The notes: generated from the letters alone by a model not told the origin. A stretch of 17,662 nt of DNA from an uncultured Blautia sp. (GCA_934378195.1 CAKRPO010000048.1:1-17662), one strand, 5' to 3'. Counted from the first letter of the stretch, positions 1 to 6,153 are shown. Program-made: numbers and translations.

Positions 1-73
1 GGGATATTAGCTCAGTTGGTAGAGCACTTGACTTTTAATCAAGTTGTCCGGGGTTCGAATCCCCGATGTCTCA
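1..73 (+). tRNA. tRNA-Lys (anticodon UUU)
   Basis: A complete cloverleaf can be drawn. The acceptor stem pairs GGGATAT (1-7) with ATGTCTC (66-72), with two G-U pairs. The anticodon stem is CTTGA/TCAAG around the loop CTTTTAA (anticodon TTT). The T-arm is of the GGTTCGAATCC type, and the discriminator is A73. The gene starts at the first base of the window, so its promoter and any upstream tRNAs are not visible. CCA is not encoded. A rho-independent terminator follows within 3 nt. Confidence 0.97.
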
Positions 74-75
74 TT

Positions 76-107
76 AAAGCATTATCGTTTATCGATAATG
101 CTTTTTT
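76..107 (+). terminator. Rho-independent terminator after tRNA-Lys
   Basis: A 12-bp perfect stem (76-87 with 93-104) around the loop TTTAT is followed by a T run to 107. It sits 3 nt after the tRNA-Lys 3' end, so it closes that transcription unit and implies that the next tRNA has its own promoter. Confidence 0.9.
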
Positions 108-127
108 AATACTACTATTTATATCAC

Positions 128-149
128 GCAGATGTGGCGGAATTCACAG
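128..149 (+). pseudogene. 5' fragment of a tRNA-Leu-like gene
   Basis: Positions 128-144 repeat the acceptor and D-arm start of the intact tRNA-Leu at 237-253, with one mismatch in the first 16-17 bases (GCAGATG against GCGGATG); positions 131-144 are identical to 240-253. Identity is lost after about 149. No matching 3' acceptor strand (CATCTGC) follows, so no cloverleaf can form. It may be a decayed tRNA-Leu copy or a recombination scar. A small inverted repeat TTGAAC/GTTCAA lies just downstream at about 154-169. Confidence 0.55.
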
Positions 150-201
150 TTTTTGAACGTTAGTTCAAGATCAGGCAGATGCTTATCGATTTATCGATTG
201 T

Positions 202-229
202 CTGACAATTCCGTTATTCTGTTTATAGT
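202..229 (+). promoter_or_regulatory. Candidate sigma-A promoter for tRNA-Leu
   Basis: The -35-like box CTGACA (202-207, 5/6) and the -10-like box TATAGT (224-229, 5/6) are separated by 16 bp. The predicted start, about 7 nt after the -10, falls on or next to the first base of tRNA-Leu at 237, which would give an almost leaderless transcript. The upstream terminator makes a promoter necessary in this gap. Confidence 0.5.
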
Positions 230-236
230 CTATCTT

Positions 237-317
237 GCGGATGTGGCGGAATTGGCAGACGCGCCAGATTTAGGTTCTGGTGTCCACGACGTGCAGGTTC
301 AAGTCCTGTCATCCGCA
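237..317 (+). tRNA. tRNA-Leu (anticodon UAG)
   Basis: This is a type II tRNA with a long variable arm. The acceptor stem pairs GCGGATG (237-243) with CATCCGC (310-316), and A317 is the discriminator. The D-stem is GCG/CGC. The anticodon stem CCAGA/TCTGG encloses TTTAGGT (anticodon TAG). The variable arm contains a CAC/GTG stem, and the T-arm is GCAGG-TTCAAGT-CCTGT. CCA is not encoded. No clear terminator is seen directly after it. Confidence 0.96.
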
Positions 318-736
318 TAAAAACATCTCTCTGTATACCCTTTGTCTACCAGTTCATTTCGCAATTCCTGATAAACCATCTAATTTCAATCCTCTCATTG
401 ACCTTCATTCTTGTAACCACAATACAGACCATTCAATTTTATTCTTATTATTGACTCTTAGCAAACCTTCTCATTTCATGGTCATCTATTTTCCTCGAGT
501 TTCGTTACCCTTCAGGGAACTTACTTCTCCCATAACCATCCAGCCACTCAAATTTTGTGGACCTACTGAGAACTTACCTTTTCTATGGTCATTTTGCAGC
601 TCAAAATTCGTTAACTAACATGATACTTATCGCTTTCGTAGTCATCCAGCCCCTCTTCTCAGACAGGACCTAACAGACGAATCCACTTCAAACTCCCTCA
701 AACTTTATGGTAACTGCTGTGCTTTTCGTGCCAGAT
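318..736. other. Gene-free stretch with no recognised content
   Basis: This stretch follows tRNA-Leu. I see no convincing ribosome binding site, protein family signature or strong hairpin. The open frames here have low-complexity composition and overlap the tRNA. The last 20 or so bases (from about 714) resemble the sequence upstream of the second hairpin repeat and may belong to that repeat. Confidence 0.6.
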
Positions 737-795
737 GCATCCTCGCGGAGCGTTTTTATGTAACAGGAACATTACGGAGTAATTTCCTATTACAT
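737..795 (+). repeat. Dispersed hairpin repeat, copy 1
   Basis: A 59-bp unit that recurs at 4062-4120 with only two differences within the unit. It consists of a GC-rich part (GCATCCTCGCGGAGC), a T5 run, and a near-perfect inverted repeat at 758-795: ATGTAACAGGAA against TTCCTATTACAT (one C.A mismatch), with an inner ATTAC-GGA-GTAAT stem. Similarity probably extends upstream to about 714 (a GCTTTT-CGTGC block). It lies directly beyond the minus-strand terminator of the ysnB-like gene. Confidence 0.85.
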
Positions 796-841
796 AAAAA
801 AGACCCCCGCCCACAGATTTTTCCTGTTGGGCAGGAGTCTT
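796..841 (-). terminator. Rho-independent terminator of the yfcE-ypsC-rdgB-ysnB operon
   Basis: On the minus strand a 14-position stem (828-841 with 800-813, two mismatches) is GC-rich in its inner part and followed by a run of T (complement of A796-A801). It begins about 30 nt after the stop of the YsnB-like gene and closes the operon. It abuts hairpin repeat copy 1. Confidence 0.88.
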
Positions 842-870
842 ATACACACAACAAAACTTGCAAAATCATT

Positions 871-1350
871 TTACAGATAGCGGATCTCAACAGACATCTT
901 TCCATCTGCATCGGTCGTAAGAACCGCGTAACTTGGCTTTCTGCCATGTTGGCGTGGATAAGCCAGACTTCCCGGGTTAACAGTCAGAACGCCGTCTATT
1001 TCCTCGATTACAGGCTTGTGCGTATGTCCAAAGAATACCGCATTACAATCTCTGGAAGCAGCTTCTTCTGCCACTCCTGAAATATCCATAGAAACGCCAT
1101 AATAATGTCCATGCGTAACCAGTACCTTATTTCCATCAATATCAATTTCCTCTTCTCTCGGAAGGTCTGAGAAGAAGTCGTTATTGCCGGAAACGATGCA
1201 ACAGGGGCAGTCCACAAGAGCTTCAATAAAAATCTCCCTGCCTTCTACGTCTCCACAGTGTACCAACATATCAAACGGTGTTTCCGCCATCACTGCACGT
1301 TCCAGATTTTCATCATGTCCATGAGTATCACTGACGATCAGTACTTTCAT
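871..1350 (-). CDS. YsnB/YfcE-like metallophosphoesterase
   Basis: A 159-aa cytosolic metallophosphoesterase of the calcineurin-like, MJ0936/YfcE family, predicted to hydrolyse phosphodiesters with two bound metals. The metal-site motifs are all present: D8-x-H10 (SDTHGH), GD33-34 (HCGD), GNND at 55-58, THGH at 79-82 and GHTH at 108-111, followed by the NPGS motif that typifies this subfamily. The ATG overlaps the rdgB stop by 4 bp (ATGA), so translation is probably coupled. The rdgB-phosphoesterase pair matches the B. subtilis ysnA-ysnB order, which favours a YsnB-like identity. The physiological substrate is unknown. It is a paralogue of the longer YfcE at the other end of the operon. Confidence 0.9.
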   Translation of the reverse strand: MKVLIVSDTHGHDENLERAVMAETPFDMLVHCGDVEGREIFIEALVDCPCCIVSGNNDFFSDLPREEEIDIDGNKVLVTHGHYYGVSMDISGVAEEAASRDCNAVFFGHTHKPVIEEIDGVLTVNPGSLAYPRQHGRKPSYAVLTTDADGKMSVEIRYL

Positions 1351-1931
1351 CGAAGTTCATCCTTTATTGCACGCAGAGCCTTCCCTCTGTGGCTGATCTT
1401 ATTTTTTTCTTCCATGGAAAGTTCTGCGGAAGTGCATCCGTATTCCGAAAGATAAAAGATCGGATCATAACCAAATCCATTGGCGCCACTCTCTTCATAA
1501 CCGATTCTACCTTCCATAGTTGCCCGCACAGTCTTCATTGTTCCATCCGGAAATGCTGCTGCGATCGCACAGACAAATCTGGCAGTTCTTTTTTCGTCCG
1601 GTACACCTTCCAGTCTCTCGATCAGCTTCGCATTCTTGATATGATAAGAAGTATCTTCTCCCATATAACGTGCCGAATAGATTCCGGGCTCTTTATTCAG
1701 ATAGTCAATCTCCAGTCCGGAATCATCCGCCAGAACAATTTCCCCTGTCTGAGCACAGATTGTCTTTGCTTTAATCTGTGCATTTTCTTCAAAAGTTTTT
1801 CCATCTTCTACGATATCCGCGTGGATTCCGGCGTCTTTTAAGGAAAGGAGTTCAATGTCCAAATCTCCGAGAATCTCCCGGATTTCTTTCATCTTTCCCT
1901 GATTGCCTGTTGCAAAAATTACTTTTTTCAA
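1347..1931 (-). CDS. rdgB: RdgB/HAM1 family XTP/dITP pyrophosphatase
   Basis: A 194-aa house-cleaning nucleotidase that hydrolyses non-canonical purine NTPs (dITP, XTP) to monophosphates, keeping hypoxanthine and xanthine out of nucleic acids. Family motifs in order: the N-terminal phosphate-binding T8-x-N10-x-x-K13, the LADDSGLEI block at 67-75 containing the catalytic Asp, GANGFGYDP at 149-157 and SHRGKA at 180-185. The length is normal. The start codon is TTG (1931-1929): AGGAGG lies about 8 nt upstream and the protein begins KKVIFATGN as the family should, whereas the next ATG would remove the first motif. The TTG overlaps the upstream TGA (TTGA), and the stop overlaps the next start (ATGA). 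Confidence 0.96.
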   Translation of the reverse strand: MKKVIFATGNQGKMKEIREILGDLDIELLSLKDAGIHADIVEDGKTFEENAQIKAKTICAQTGEIVLADDSGLEIDYLNKEPGIYSARYMGEDTSYHIKNAKLIERLEGVPDEKRTARFVCAIAAAFPDGTMKTVRATMEGRIGYEESGANGFGYDPIFYLSEYGCTSAELSMEEKNKISHRGKALRAIKDELR

Positions 1932-3079
1932 TCTTTTTTCCTCCTTGGCGGTTTCGGTCCCAAAAACTGGTAATAATATGTCTTCAGCATACCATTATAG
2001 ATCTTACGGTTTTTGTCTGCTTTACGGCCGATGTCATTCTCTGCACGGTCATAGGATGTGATCAGATACATGGACCATTTGTCCAGCCGATTGTAGCTTT
2101 CACCAATCTCACGATACAGCTGCGGCAGTGCTTCTTTTTCCTCCAGACGCTCACCATATGGCGGATTTGTAATAATAAATCCATACGGTTTCGGATGACT
2201 GAGATCTTTGACTGCTCTCTGCTGAAAATGAATCAGTTTGTCCACACCTGCCATCTTCGCATTGGCACGGGCAGATTTCAAAGCCTCCGGATCAATATCA
2301 TATCCCTGAATATCCGTCTCAATGTCCAGATTCACTCGATCCTGTGCCTCTTCCAATGCATCATACCAGCACTTACGCGGAACCAGATGCTTCCAGTCTT
2401 CCGCAAGAAAAGAACGGTTCATTCCAGGTGCCATATCTGCTGCGATCATCGCCGCCTCAATCGGGAAAGTACCACTTCCACAGAATGGATCAACCAGAAT
2501 TCTGTCTTTATTCCACGGTGTCAGCATGATCAGTGCAGATGCCAGCGTCTCTGTGATTGGTGCCTTAACCGTCATCTGGCGGTATCCTCTCTTATGGAGA
2601 GAAACTCCCGAGGTATCAATTCCAATCGTCGCCACATCTTTCATAAACGCTACACGGATCGGGAAGCTTGCACCATCCTCCGGGAACCAGGAAATTCCGT
2701 AAACGCTTTTCAGTCGTTCTACGATTGCTTTCTTCATGATCGACTGAATATCGGACGGACTGAATAATGCGCTCTTTACAGAGTTTGCTTTGGCAACCCA
2801 GAACTTTCCATCCTTCGGAATATATTCTTCCCACGGGATCGCCTTTGTTTTTTCAAAAAGCTCATCAAACGTAACTGCCTTAAATTCGCCGGTTTTGAGC
2901 AAAATTCTCTCTGTCGTGCGAAGGAACATATTTGCCTGTGCAATTCCCTCTGCATCTGCCAGAAAAGTAACCTTTCCATCCTCTACCTTACTGATCTCAT
3001 ATCCAAGATCCAGGATTTCACGCTTCAGAACCGCTTCCATGCCAAAATGACATGGCGCTATCAATTCCATATATTTCAT
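1928..3079 (-). CDS. ypsC: THUMP-domain SAM-dependent RNA methyltransferase (YpsC/RlmL-type)
   Basis: A 383-aa protein collinear with B. subtilis YpsC and the N-terminal methyltransferase half of E. coli RlmL, which modifies a guanosine N2 in 23S rRNA. The N-terminal half (about 1-165) carries a ferredoxin-like and THUMP RNA-binding region. The Rossmann methyltransferase has the SAM motif DPFCGSGT (197-204), an acidic motif at about 259-263 and the N2-methyltransferase catalytic motif NPPYGERL (305-312). The C-terminus is basic (PPRRKKD). The start ATG overlaps the yfcE stop by 4 bp, with GAGG 5 nt upstream. The exact target nucleotide cannot be read from sequence. RlmL's second (RlmK-like) methyltransferase domain is absent, as in YpsC. 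Confidence 0.93.
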   Translation of the reverse strand: MKYMELIAPCHFGMEAVLKREILDLGYEISKVEDGKVTFLADAEGIAQANMFLRTTERILLKTGEFKAVTFDELFEKTKAIPWEEYIPKDGKFWVAKANSVKSALFSPSDIQSIMKKAIVERLKSVYGISWFPEDGASFPIRVAFMKDVATIGIDTSGVSLHKRGYRQMTVKAPITETLASALIMLTPWNKDRILVDPFCGSGTFPIEAAMIAADMAPGMNRSFLAEDWKHLVPRKCWYDALEEAQDRVNLDIETDIQGYDIDPEALKSARANAKMAGVDKLIHFQQRAVKDLSHPKPYGFIITNPPYGERLEEKEALPQLYREIGESYNRLDKWSMYLITSYDRAENDIGRKADKNRKIYNGMLKTYYYQFLGPKPPRRKKD

Positions 3080-3621
3080 CCAAGCCTCATTTCCTTGATG
3101 ATATTTCCATCAAAATCTTTGATTGTAAACACTTTGTCTTCCAGAACCGCATATGTAGGCGGATTTCCTTCTTTTGGGATTGATACGGAACCCGGATTCA
3201 GAAGAATATATCCCTCTCTCTGCTCTGCTCTGAGCACATGTGTATGTCCGTGGATCAGGATATCTCCCTCATGAAATGGCGGAAGATTATTTTCATTATA
3301 AACATGTCCATGAGTTGCATAAAAAGTCAGACCATTGATTGCCAGAATGCAGTAATCTGCCATGACAGGGAACTCCAGAACCATCTGGTCAACTTCTGCT
3401 TCACAATTACCACGTACTGCATAGATATCATTTTTCATACCATTCAGCATTTTGATAACTTCTTTTGGTGCATATTCCTTTGGAAGATCATTCCTCGGTC
3501 CATGATAAAGCAGATCGCCCAGCAGCACCAGGCGTTCTGCCTGCTCCTCTTTATATTTTTCCAGCATCAGCCGGCAATAGTATGCCGAACCATGTACATC
3601 CGATGCAAACATGTATTTCAT
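3076..3621 (-). CDS. yfcE: YfcE phosphodiesterase
   Basis: A 181-aa two-metal phosphodiesterase, collinear over its full length with E. coli YfcE, including the characteristic HGPRN (40-44), APKEVI and RGNCEAEVDQM (70-80) segments. Metal ligands: D8 and H10 (SDVHG), D36 (LGD), N72 (RGNC), H104 and H106 (THGH), and H126 and H128 (GHTH). Then NPGSVSIPKEGNP closes the active site. AGGAGGAG lies 7 nt before the ATG. It is the first gene of a four-gene unit with overlaps of 4 bp at every junction. E. coli YfcE acts on artificial phosphodiesters; its natural substrate is not established. Confidence 0.95.
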   Translation of the reverse strand: MKYMFASDVHGSAYYCRLMLEKYKEEQAERLVLLGDLLYHGPRNDLPKEYAPKEVIKMLNGMKNDIYAVRGNCEAEVDQMVLEFPVMADYCILAINGLTFYATHGHVYNENNLPPFHEGDILIHGHTHVLRAEQREGYILLNPGSVSIPKEGNPPTYAVLEDKVFTIKDFDGNIIKEMRLG

Positions 3622-3670
3622 AAATATTCTCCTCCTGCAATTGCTTACAGCAACATATTTTCTCTTTCTT

Positions 3671-3699
3671 ACCTTATCATGCTTATCAGGAAATTACAA
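3671..3699 (-). promoter_or_regulatory. Possible promoter of the yfcE operon
   Basis: On the minus strand, TTGTAA (3699-3694) and TAAGGT (3676-3671) are spaced 17 bp apart, with a TG one base before the -10 (extended -10 type). The -10 itself is weak. It overlaps the end of the rhodanese gene, so yfcE could instead be read from the rhodanese promoter across a 64-bp gap. Confidence 0.35.
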
Positions 3700-3994
3700 G
3701 ATTTCTTCCTCTGTACGCCGCAAATCCTCCGATAACGGAACGGGTTCGATATCCTCTTCTGACAAATTCTCTGGCTGCTACCATGCTGGCTCCGCCTCTG
3801 TCACAATAAAAAACAAGTATTTTATTGTCCGGAAGATCTTTTCTGTTTTCCAGTTCTTCATAAGGAATACTGACAGCTCCTCTCACATGGCTCCTTCTAT
3901 ATGCTTCTTCATCGCGCAGATCTATGATCAAAGCATCACTTCGCCCGACATAATAGTCGAGCATTCTGGCTGAAATCGTCTCAATAGGAAACAT
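3686..3994 (-). CDS. Single-domain rhodanese-like sulfurtransferase
   Basis: A protein of about 102 aa made of one rhodanese domain. The DLRDEEAYRRSHVRGA segment (25-40) is the conserved CH2A-like region, and the active-site loop is CDRGGAS at 64-70 with catalytic Cys64 and six-residue loop length, followed by an MVAAREFVRRGY helix. It would bind and transfer sulfane sulfur via a Cys persulfide; the acceptor is unknown. The start chosen is the ATG at 3994-3992 because AAGGAAGG lies 6-7 nt before it; an upstream in-frame ATG at 4021 (111 aa) lacks such a site. It is divergently placed from hairpin repeat copy 2, and its promoter must lie within or next to that repeat. Confidence 0.88.
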   Translation of the reverse strand: MFPIETISARMLDYYVGRSDALIIDLRDEEAYRRSHVRGAVSIPYEELENRKDLPDNKILVFYCDRGGASMVAAREFVRRGYRTRSVIGGFAAYRGRNLVIS

Positions 3995-4061
3995 GACAAA
4001 CCTTCCTTTTTTATTTATCATATGTTCTGCTCGCTTTTGCGTGCACCGCTCATTTTACATC

Positions 4062-4120
4062 GCATCCTCGCGGAGCATTTTTATGTAATAGGAACATTAC
4101 GGAGTAATTTCCTATTACAT
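4062..4120 (+). repeat. Dispersed hairpin repeat, copy 2
   Basis: This is the second copy of the 59-bp unit seen at 737-795, in the same orientation. The inverted repeat at 4083-4120 is perfect here (ATGTAATAGGAA/TTCCTATTACAT with inner ATTAC-GGA-GTAAT). Like copy 1, it lies immediately beyond a minus-strand terminator, so the two terminator/repeat junctions match. It separates the terminator of the small spore-type gene from the rhodanese gene. Confidence 0.85.
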
Positions 4121-4150
4121 GAAAAAGAGACCGGCTCACCGCCGGCCTCT
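4121..4150 (-). terminator. Rho-independent terminator of the small Asn/Ser-rich gene
   Basis: On the minus strand, a 10-bp stem AGAGGCCGGC / GCCGGTCTCT (4150-4141 with 4135-4126) with loop GGTGA is followed by TTTTT. One pair is G-U in the minus-strand RNA but would be A-C on the plus strand, so it was built for minus-strand transcription. It lies about 80 nt after the stop at 4233. Confidence 0.87.
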
Positions 4151-4232
4151 CAAGAGAAGGGAAATTTGTTACTGTTCACAGCAACAAGAATCTTATGCCA
4201 GGACCCACGCCATATGAATCCTGCTTTTTTCC

Positions 4233-4421
4233 TTAGTATCTGTCGGAATAATCATTCTGCTCTTTATCATATGCATTTGATGTCTTATTTCCGTAACTGT
4301 TTCTGGATGCATTCTTAGAGCTGTTCCTGGAGCTGTTTCTGCTGTCCATTGCATTCTTATCGGAAGTTTTATCTGTACTGTAATTTTTCGTCTTGTTTTC
4401 GTTTTCGTAGTTTTTTGCCAT
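4233..4421 (-). CDS. Small Asn/Ser/Lys-rich protein, candidate spore-expressed
   Basis: A 62-aa, very hydrophilic protein, rich in Asn, Ser, Lys, Asp and Tyr, with no Cys or Trp and almost no hydrophobic residues. A repetitive NSSRNSSKNASRNS section lies at about residues 29-42. No transmembrane or signal segment is visible, and it is probably disordered. AGGAGG stands 8 nt before the ATG, a terminator follows, and a sigma-G-like promoter lies about 85 nt upstream, so the gene is well supported despite its size. Composition and promoter suggest a gamma-type or otherwise unclassified small spore protein, but I do not recognise a named SASP family. An overlapping 78-aa frame in the same region lacks a comparable ribosome binding site. 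Confidence 0.75.
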   Translation of the reverse strand: MAKNYENENKTKNYSTDKTSDKNAMDSRNSSRNSSKNASRNSYGNKTSNAYDKEQNDYSDRY

Positions 4422-4505
4422 TTGTACATTCCTCCTGGTTCTTTTTGTAATGCATTACGGTAATGATACTCTTCTCTTTGCGAGCAGCAATTTCATTACA
4501 TCCAT

Positions 4506-4535
4506 TATTATGACCAGGCCGAAAAGATAATATTC
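4506..4535 (-). promoter_or_regulatory. Sigma-G-like (forespore) promoter
   Basis: On the minus strand, GAATA (4535-4531) and CATAATA (4512-4506) are separated by exactly 18 nt. This fits the published B. subtilis sigma-G consensus (GHATR, N18, CATWHTA) at every defined position. The predicted start would be near 4499, giving a leader of roughly 78 nt before the small protein gene. The leader contains the perfect 12-bp palindrome GTAATGCATTAC. Confidence 0.6.
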
Positions 4536-4603
4536 ATAGCCGCACAGATTCTTTTAACATGCATCAGAAGATTTTCCATTTTTTGCCATTTAAGTGCAGA
4601 GAA

Positions 4604-4630
4604 ATACCCGGTAGGGGAGCTACCGGGTAT
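4604..4630. other. Perfect 10-bp hairpin and A/T-rich spacer with GGGG motifs
   Basis: ATACCCGGTA (4604-4613) pairs perfectly with TACCGGGTAT (4621-4630) around the loop GGGGAGC. No T run follows on the plus strand; a short TTT follows on the minus strand. Downstream, to about 4740, the sequence is extremely A/T-rich and contains two AAGGGG motifs, the second followed by TT-ATG-TAA. No protein gene is supported in 4536-4807. Confidence 0.6.
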
Positions 4631-4807
4631 CTCAAGGGGAGTATAAATAATTAAATAAGGGGTTATGTAAAAAAAATTTTTGAAGGGTAAATTCTTTTTA
4701 CAAACAAGATTATAATATATATTTTAAAAAAAAGCAACAACATTTCTTGCGCACAATATTTTTGCATTTCATCCAATTATTTTTAAATAGTAATGCCGGT
4801 CCAGCTG

Positions 4808-4816
4808 TGGTATAAT
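4808..4816 (+). promoter_or_regulatory. Extended -10 promoter for uraA
   Basis: TGG-TATAAT is a perfect TGnTATAAT extended -10 element with no good -35 box at the usual spacing, which is typical of extended -10 promoters. The predicted start is about 4823, giving a leader of about 80 nt before the uraA GTG. Confidence 0.65.
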
Positions 4817-4829
4817 TGTTCAGAATCAT

Positions 4830-4887
4830 GGCTGCCCGCAATAAGGACGGCCACTTAGAACTGTATTATCTGTTTCTGTACAGATAA
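4830..4887 (+). promoter_or_regulatory. Structured 5' leader of uraA (two hairpins)
   Basis: Hairpin 1 (4830-4852) has a GGCTG-c-CC / GG-a-CGGCC stem with a seven-base loop. Hairpin 2 (4866-4887) has the 8-bp perfect stem TTATCTGT/ACAGATAA with loop TTCTGT. The Shine-Dalgarno (GAGGG, about 4893-4897) starts a few bases after hairpin 2. No T run follows either hairpin, so any control is more likely translational than by termination. I do not recognise a PyrR binding loop or a known riboswitch class. Confidence 0.45.
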
Positions 4888-4902
4888 GAAAGAGAGGGTA
4901 AG

Positions 4903-6153
4903 GTGGAGAGAAAAATCATCCAAGTAGAAGACAAAGTACCTGTTAACCTGTTAATACCACTAAGTATCCAGCACATGTTCGCCATGTTTGGTGCATCTGT
5001 TCTGGTTCCTTTTATGTTTGGTATCAATCCTGCCATCGTTCTTCTGATGAACGGTATCGGCACACTTCTGTTCATCCTGATCACCAAAGGCAAAGCACCT
5101 GCTTACCTTGGTTCCAGTTTTGCATTCCTGTCACCGGGACTTCTGGTCGCATCCAAATTCGGCTTCCAGTATGCACTGGGCGGTTTTGTTGTCCTTGGTA
5201 TCTGTGGAATGCTTGTTGCTCTGATCATTCGTCAGTGTGGAACCAACTGGATCGATATCGTTCTTCCGACCGCTGCCATGGGACCGGTTGTTGCTCTGAT
5301 CGGTCTGGAACTTGCAGGAAGTGCAGCCAGCACAGCCGGCCTTCTGGACGAGCAGATTGATATGAAGAACGTGATCGTCTTTCTGATCACTCTCGGTGTC
5401 GCTGTATTCGGTCAGATCCTGTTTCGCGGATTCTTATCCGTCATCCCGATCCTGATTGCGATCATTGCCGGATATGTAGCTGCTGCCGCCTGTGGAATCC
5501 TGGATTTTACAGCGGTAAAAGAAGCCGCTTTCTTCGCGCTTCCGAATTTCCAGACACCGAAATTTAATCTGGAAGCAATCCTGACGATTCTTCCTGCACT
5601 GCTTCTTGTAACTTCCGAACACATCGGACACCAGATCGTAACAAGTAAGATCGTCGGTAAAGACCTTCTGAAGGATCCGGGACTTCACCGTTCCCTTTTT
5701 GCAGATTTCTTCTCAACGACCGTATCCGGATGCCTTGGTTCTGTACCAACCACCACTTACGGGGAAAACATTGGTGTTATGGCCATGACAAAAGTATACA
5801 GTGTTCAGGTCATCGGTGGTGCTGCAGTCCTTTCTATCTGCTGCTCCTTCCTTGGCAAACTTGCAGCTCTGATCAACACGATTCCGGGACCGGTCATTGG
5901 CGGAATCTCCTTCCTGCTGTACGGTATGATCGGAACTTCCGGTCTGCGTATGCTGGTAGACAATCAGGTGGATTACAGCAAATCCCGCAACCTTGCGCTG
6001 ACTTCTGTAGTCTTTATCGTCGGCCTTTCCGGAATTGCCCTGAATCTTGGCAATGTTAAGCTTACCGGTATGGTTCTGGCCTGTGTCGTTGCCATGGCAT
6101 TGAGCCTGATCTTCTATATTCTTGATAAGCTTCATCTGACAAACGATCTGTAA
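4903..6153 (+). CDS. uraA: Uracil permease (NCS2 family)
   Basis: A 416-aa polytopic membrane protein that imports uracil with protons. It is collinear with E. coli UraA (429 aa) throughout: the IQHMFAMFGASVLVP segment near the N-terminus, NGIGTLLF, APAYLGSSFAFLSP, TAAMGPVVALIGLELAG, the SEHIGHQ motif carrying the first substrate-binding Glu, and TTYGENIGVMA carrying the second. About 14 hydrophobic segments are expected for the fold. The start is GTG at 4903, with GAGGG about 5 nt upstream, and the sequence MERKIIQVEDKVPVN aligns with the UraA N-terminus. It has its own promoter and leader and is followed by a terminator. The UraA-like motifs argue against the xanthine or uric acid branches of NCS2. 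Confidence 0.95.
   Translation: MERKIIQVEDKVPVNLLIPLSIQHMFAMFGASVLVPFMFGINPAIVLLMNGIGTLLFILITKGKAPAYLGSSFAFLSPGLLVASKFGFQYALGGFVVLGICGMLVALIIRQCGTNWIDIVLPTAAMGPVVALIGLELAGSAASTAGLLDEQIDMKNVIVFLITLGVAVFGQILFRGFLSVIPILIAIIAGYVAAAACGILDFTAVKEAAFFALPNFQTPKFNLEAILTILPALLLVTSEHIGHQIVTSKIVGKDLLKDPGLHRSLFADFFSTTVSGCLGSVPTTTYGENIGVMAMTKVYSVQVIGGAAVLSICCSFLGKLAALINTIPGPVIGGISFLLYGMIGTSGLRMLVDNQVDYSKSRNLALTSVVFIVGLSGIALNLGNVKLTGMVLACVVAMALSLIFYILDKLHLTNDL

Noticed and set aside
237..317. tRNA-Leu as an attachment site for an integrated element
   Set aside because: No second copy of its 3' end is found in the window and no integrase is present.
280..618. Open frame of 112 codons overlapping tRNA-Leu
   Set aside because: It starts inside the tRNA, has no ribosome binding site, and its translation shows no family-like features.
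1778..2767. Long plus-strand open frame (329 codons)
   Set aside because: It is antisense to ypsC and rdgB, which have full motif sets; its Cys/His/Phe-rich composition is typical of a reverse-strand shadow.
737..4120. CRISPR array or transposon ends at the 59-bp repeats
   Set aside because: There are only two copies 3.3 kb apart with no regular spacers, the copies are direct rather than inverted, and no transposase lies between them.
4193..4429. 78-codon frame overlapping the small Asn/Ser-rich gene
   Set aside because: The AGGAGG spacing fits the ATG at 4421, not this start, and the stop lies in spacer sequence; the 62-aa frame has coherent composition.
4823..4902. Purine or preQ1 riboswitch, or PyrR attenuator, in the uraA leader
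   Set aside because: None of the conserved junction or loop bases of those classes is visible, and no terminator follows the hairpins.
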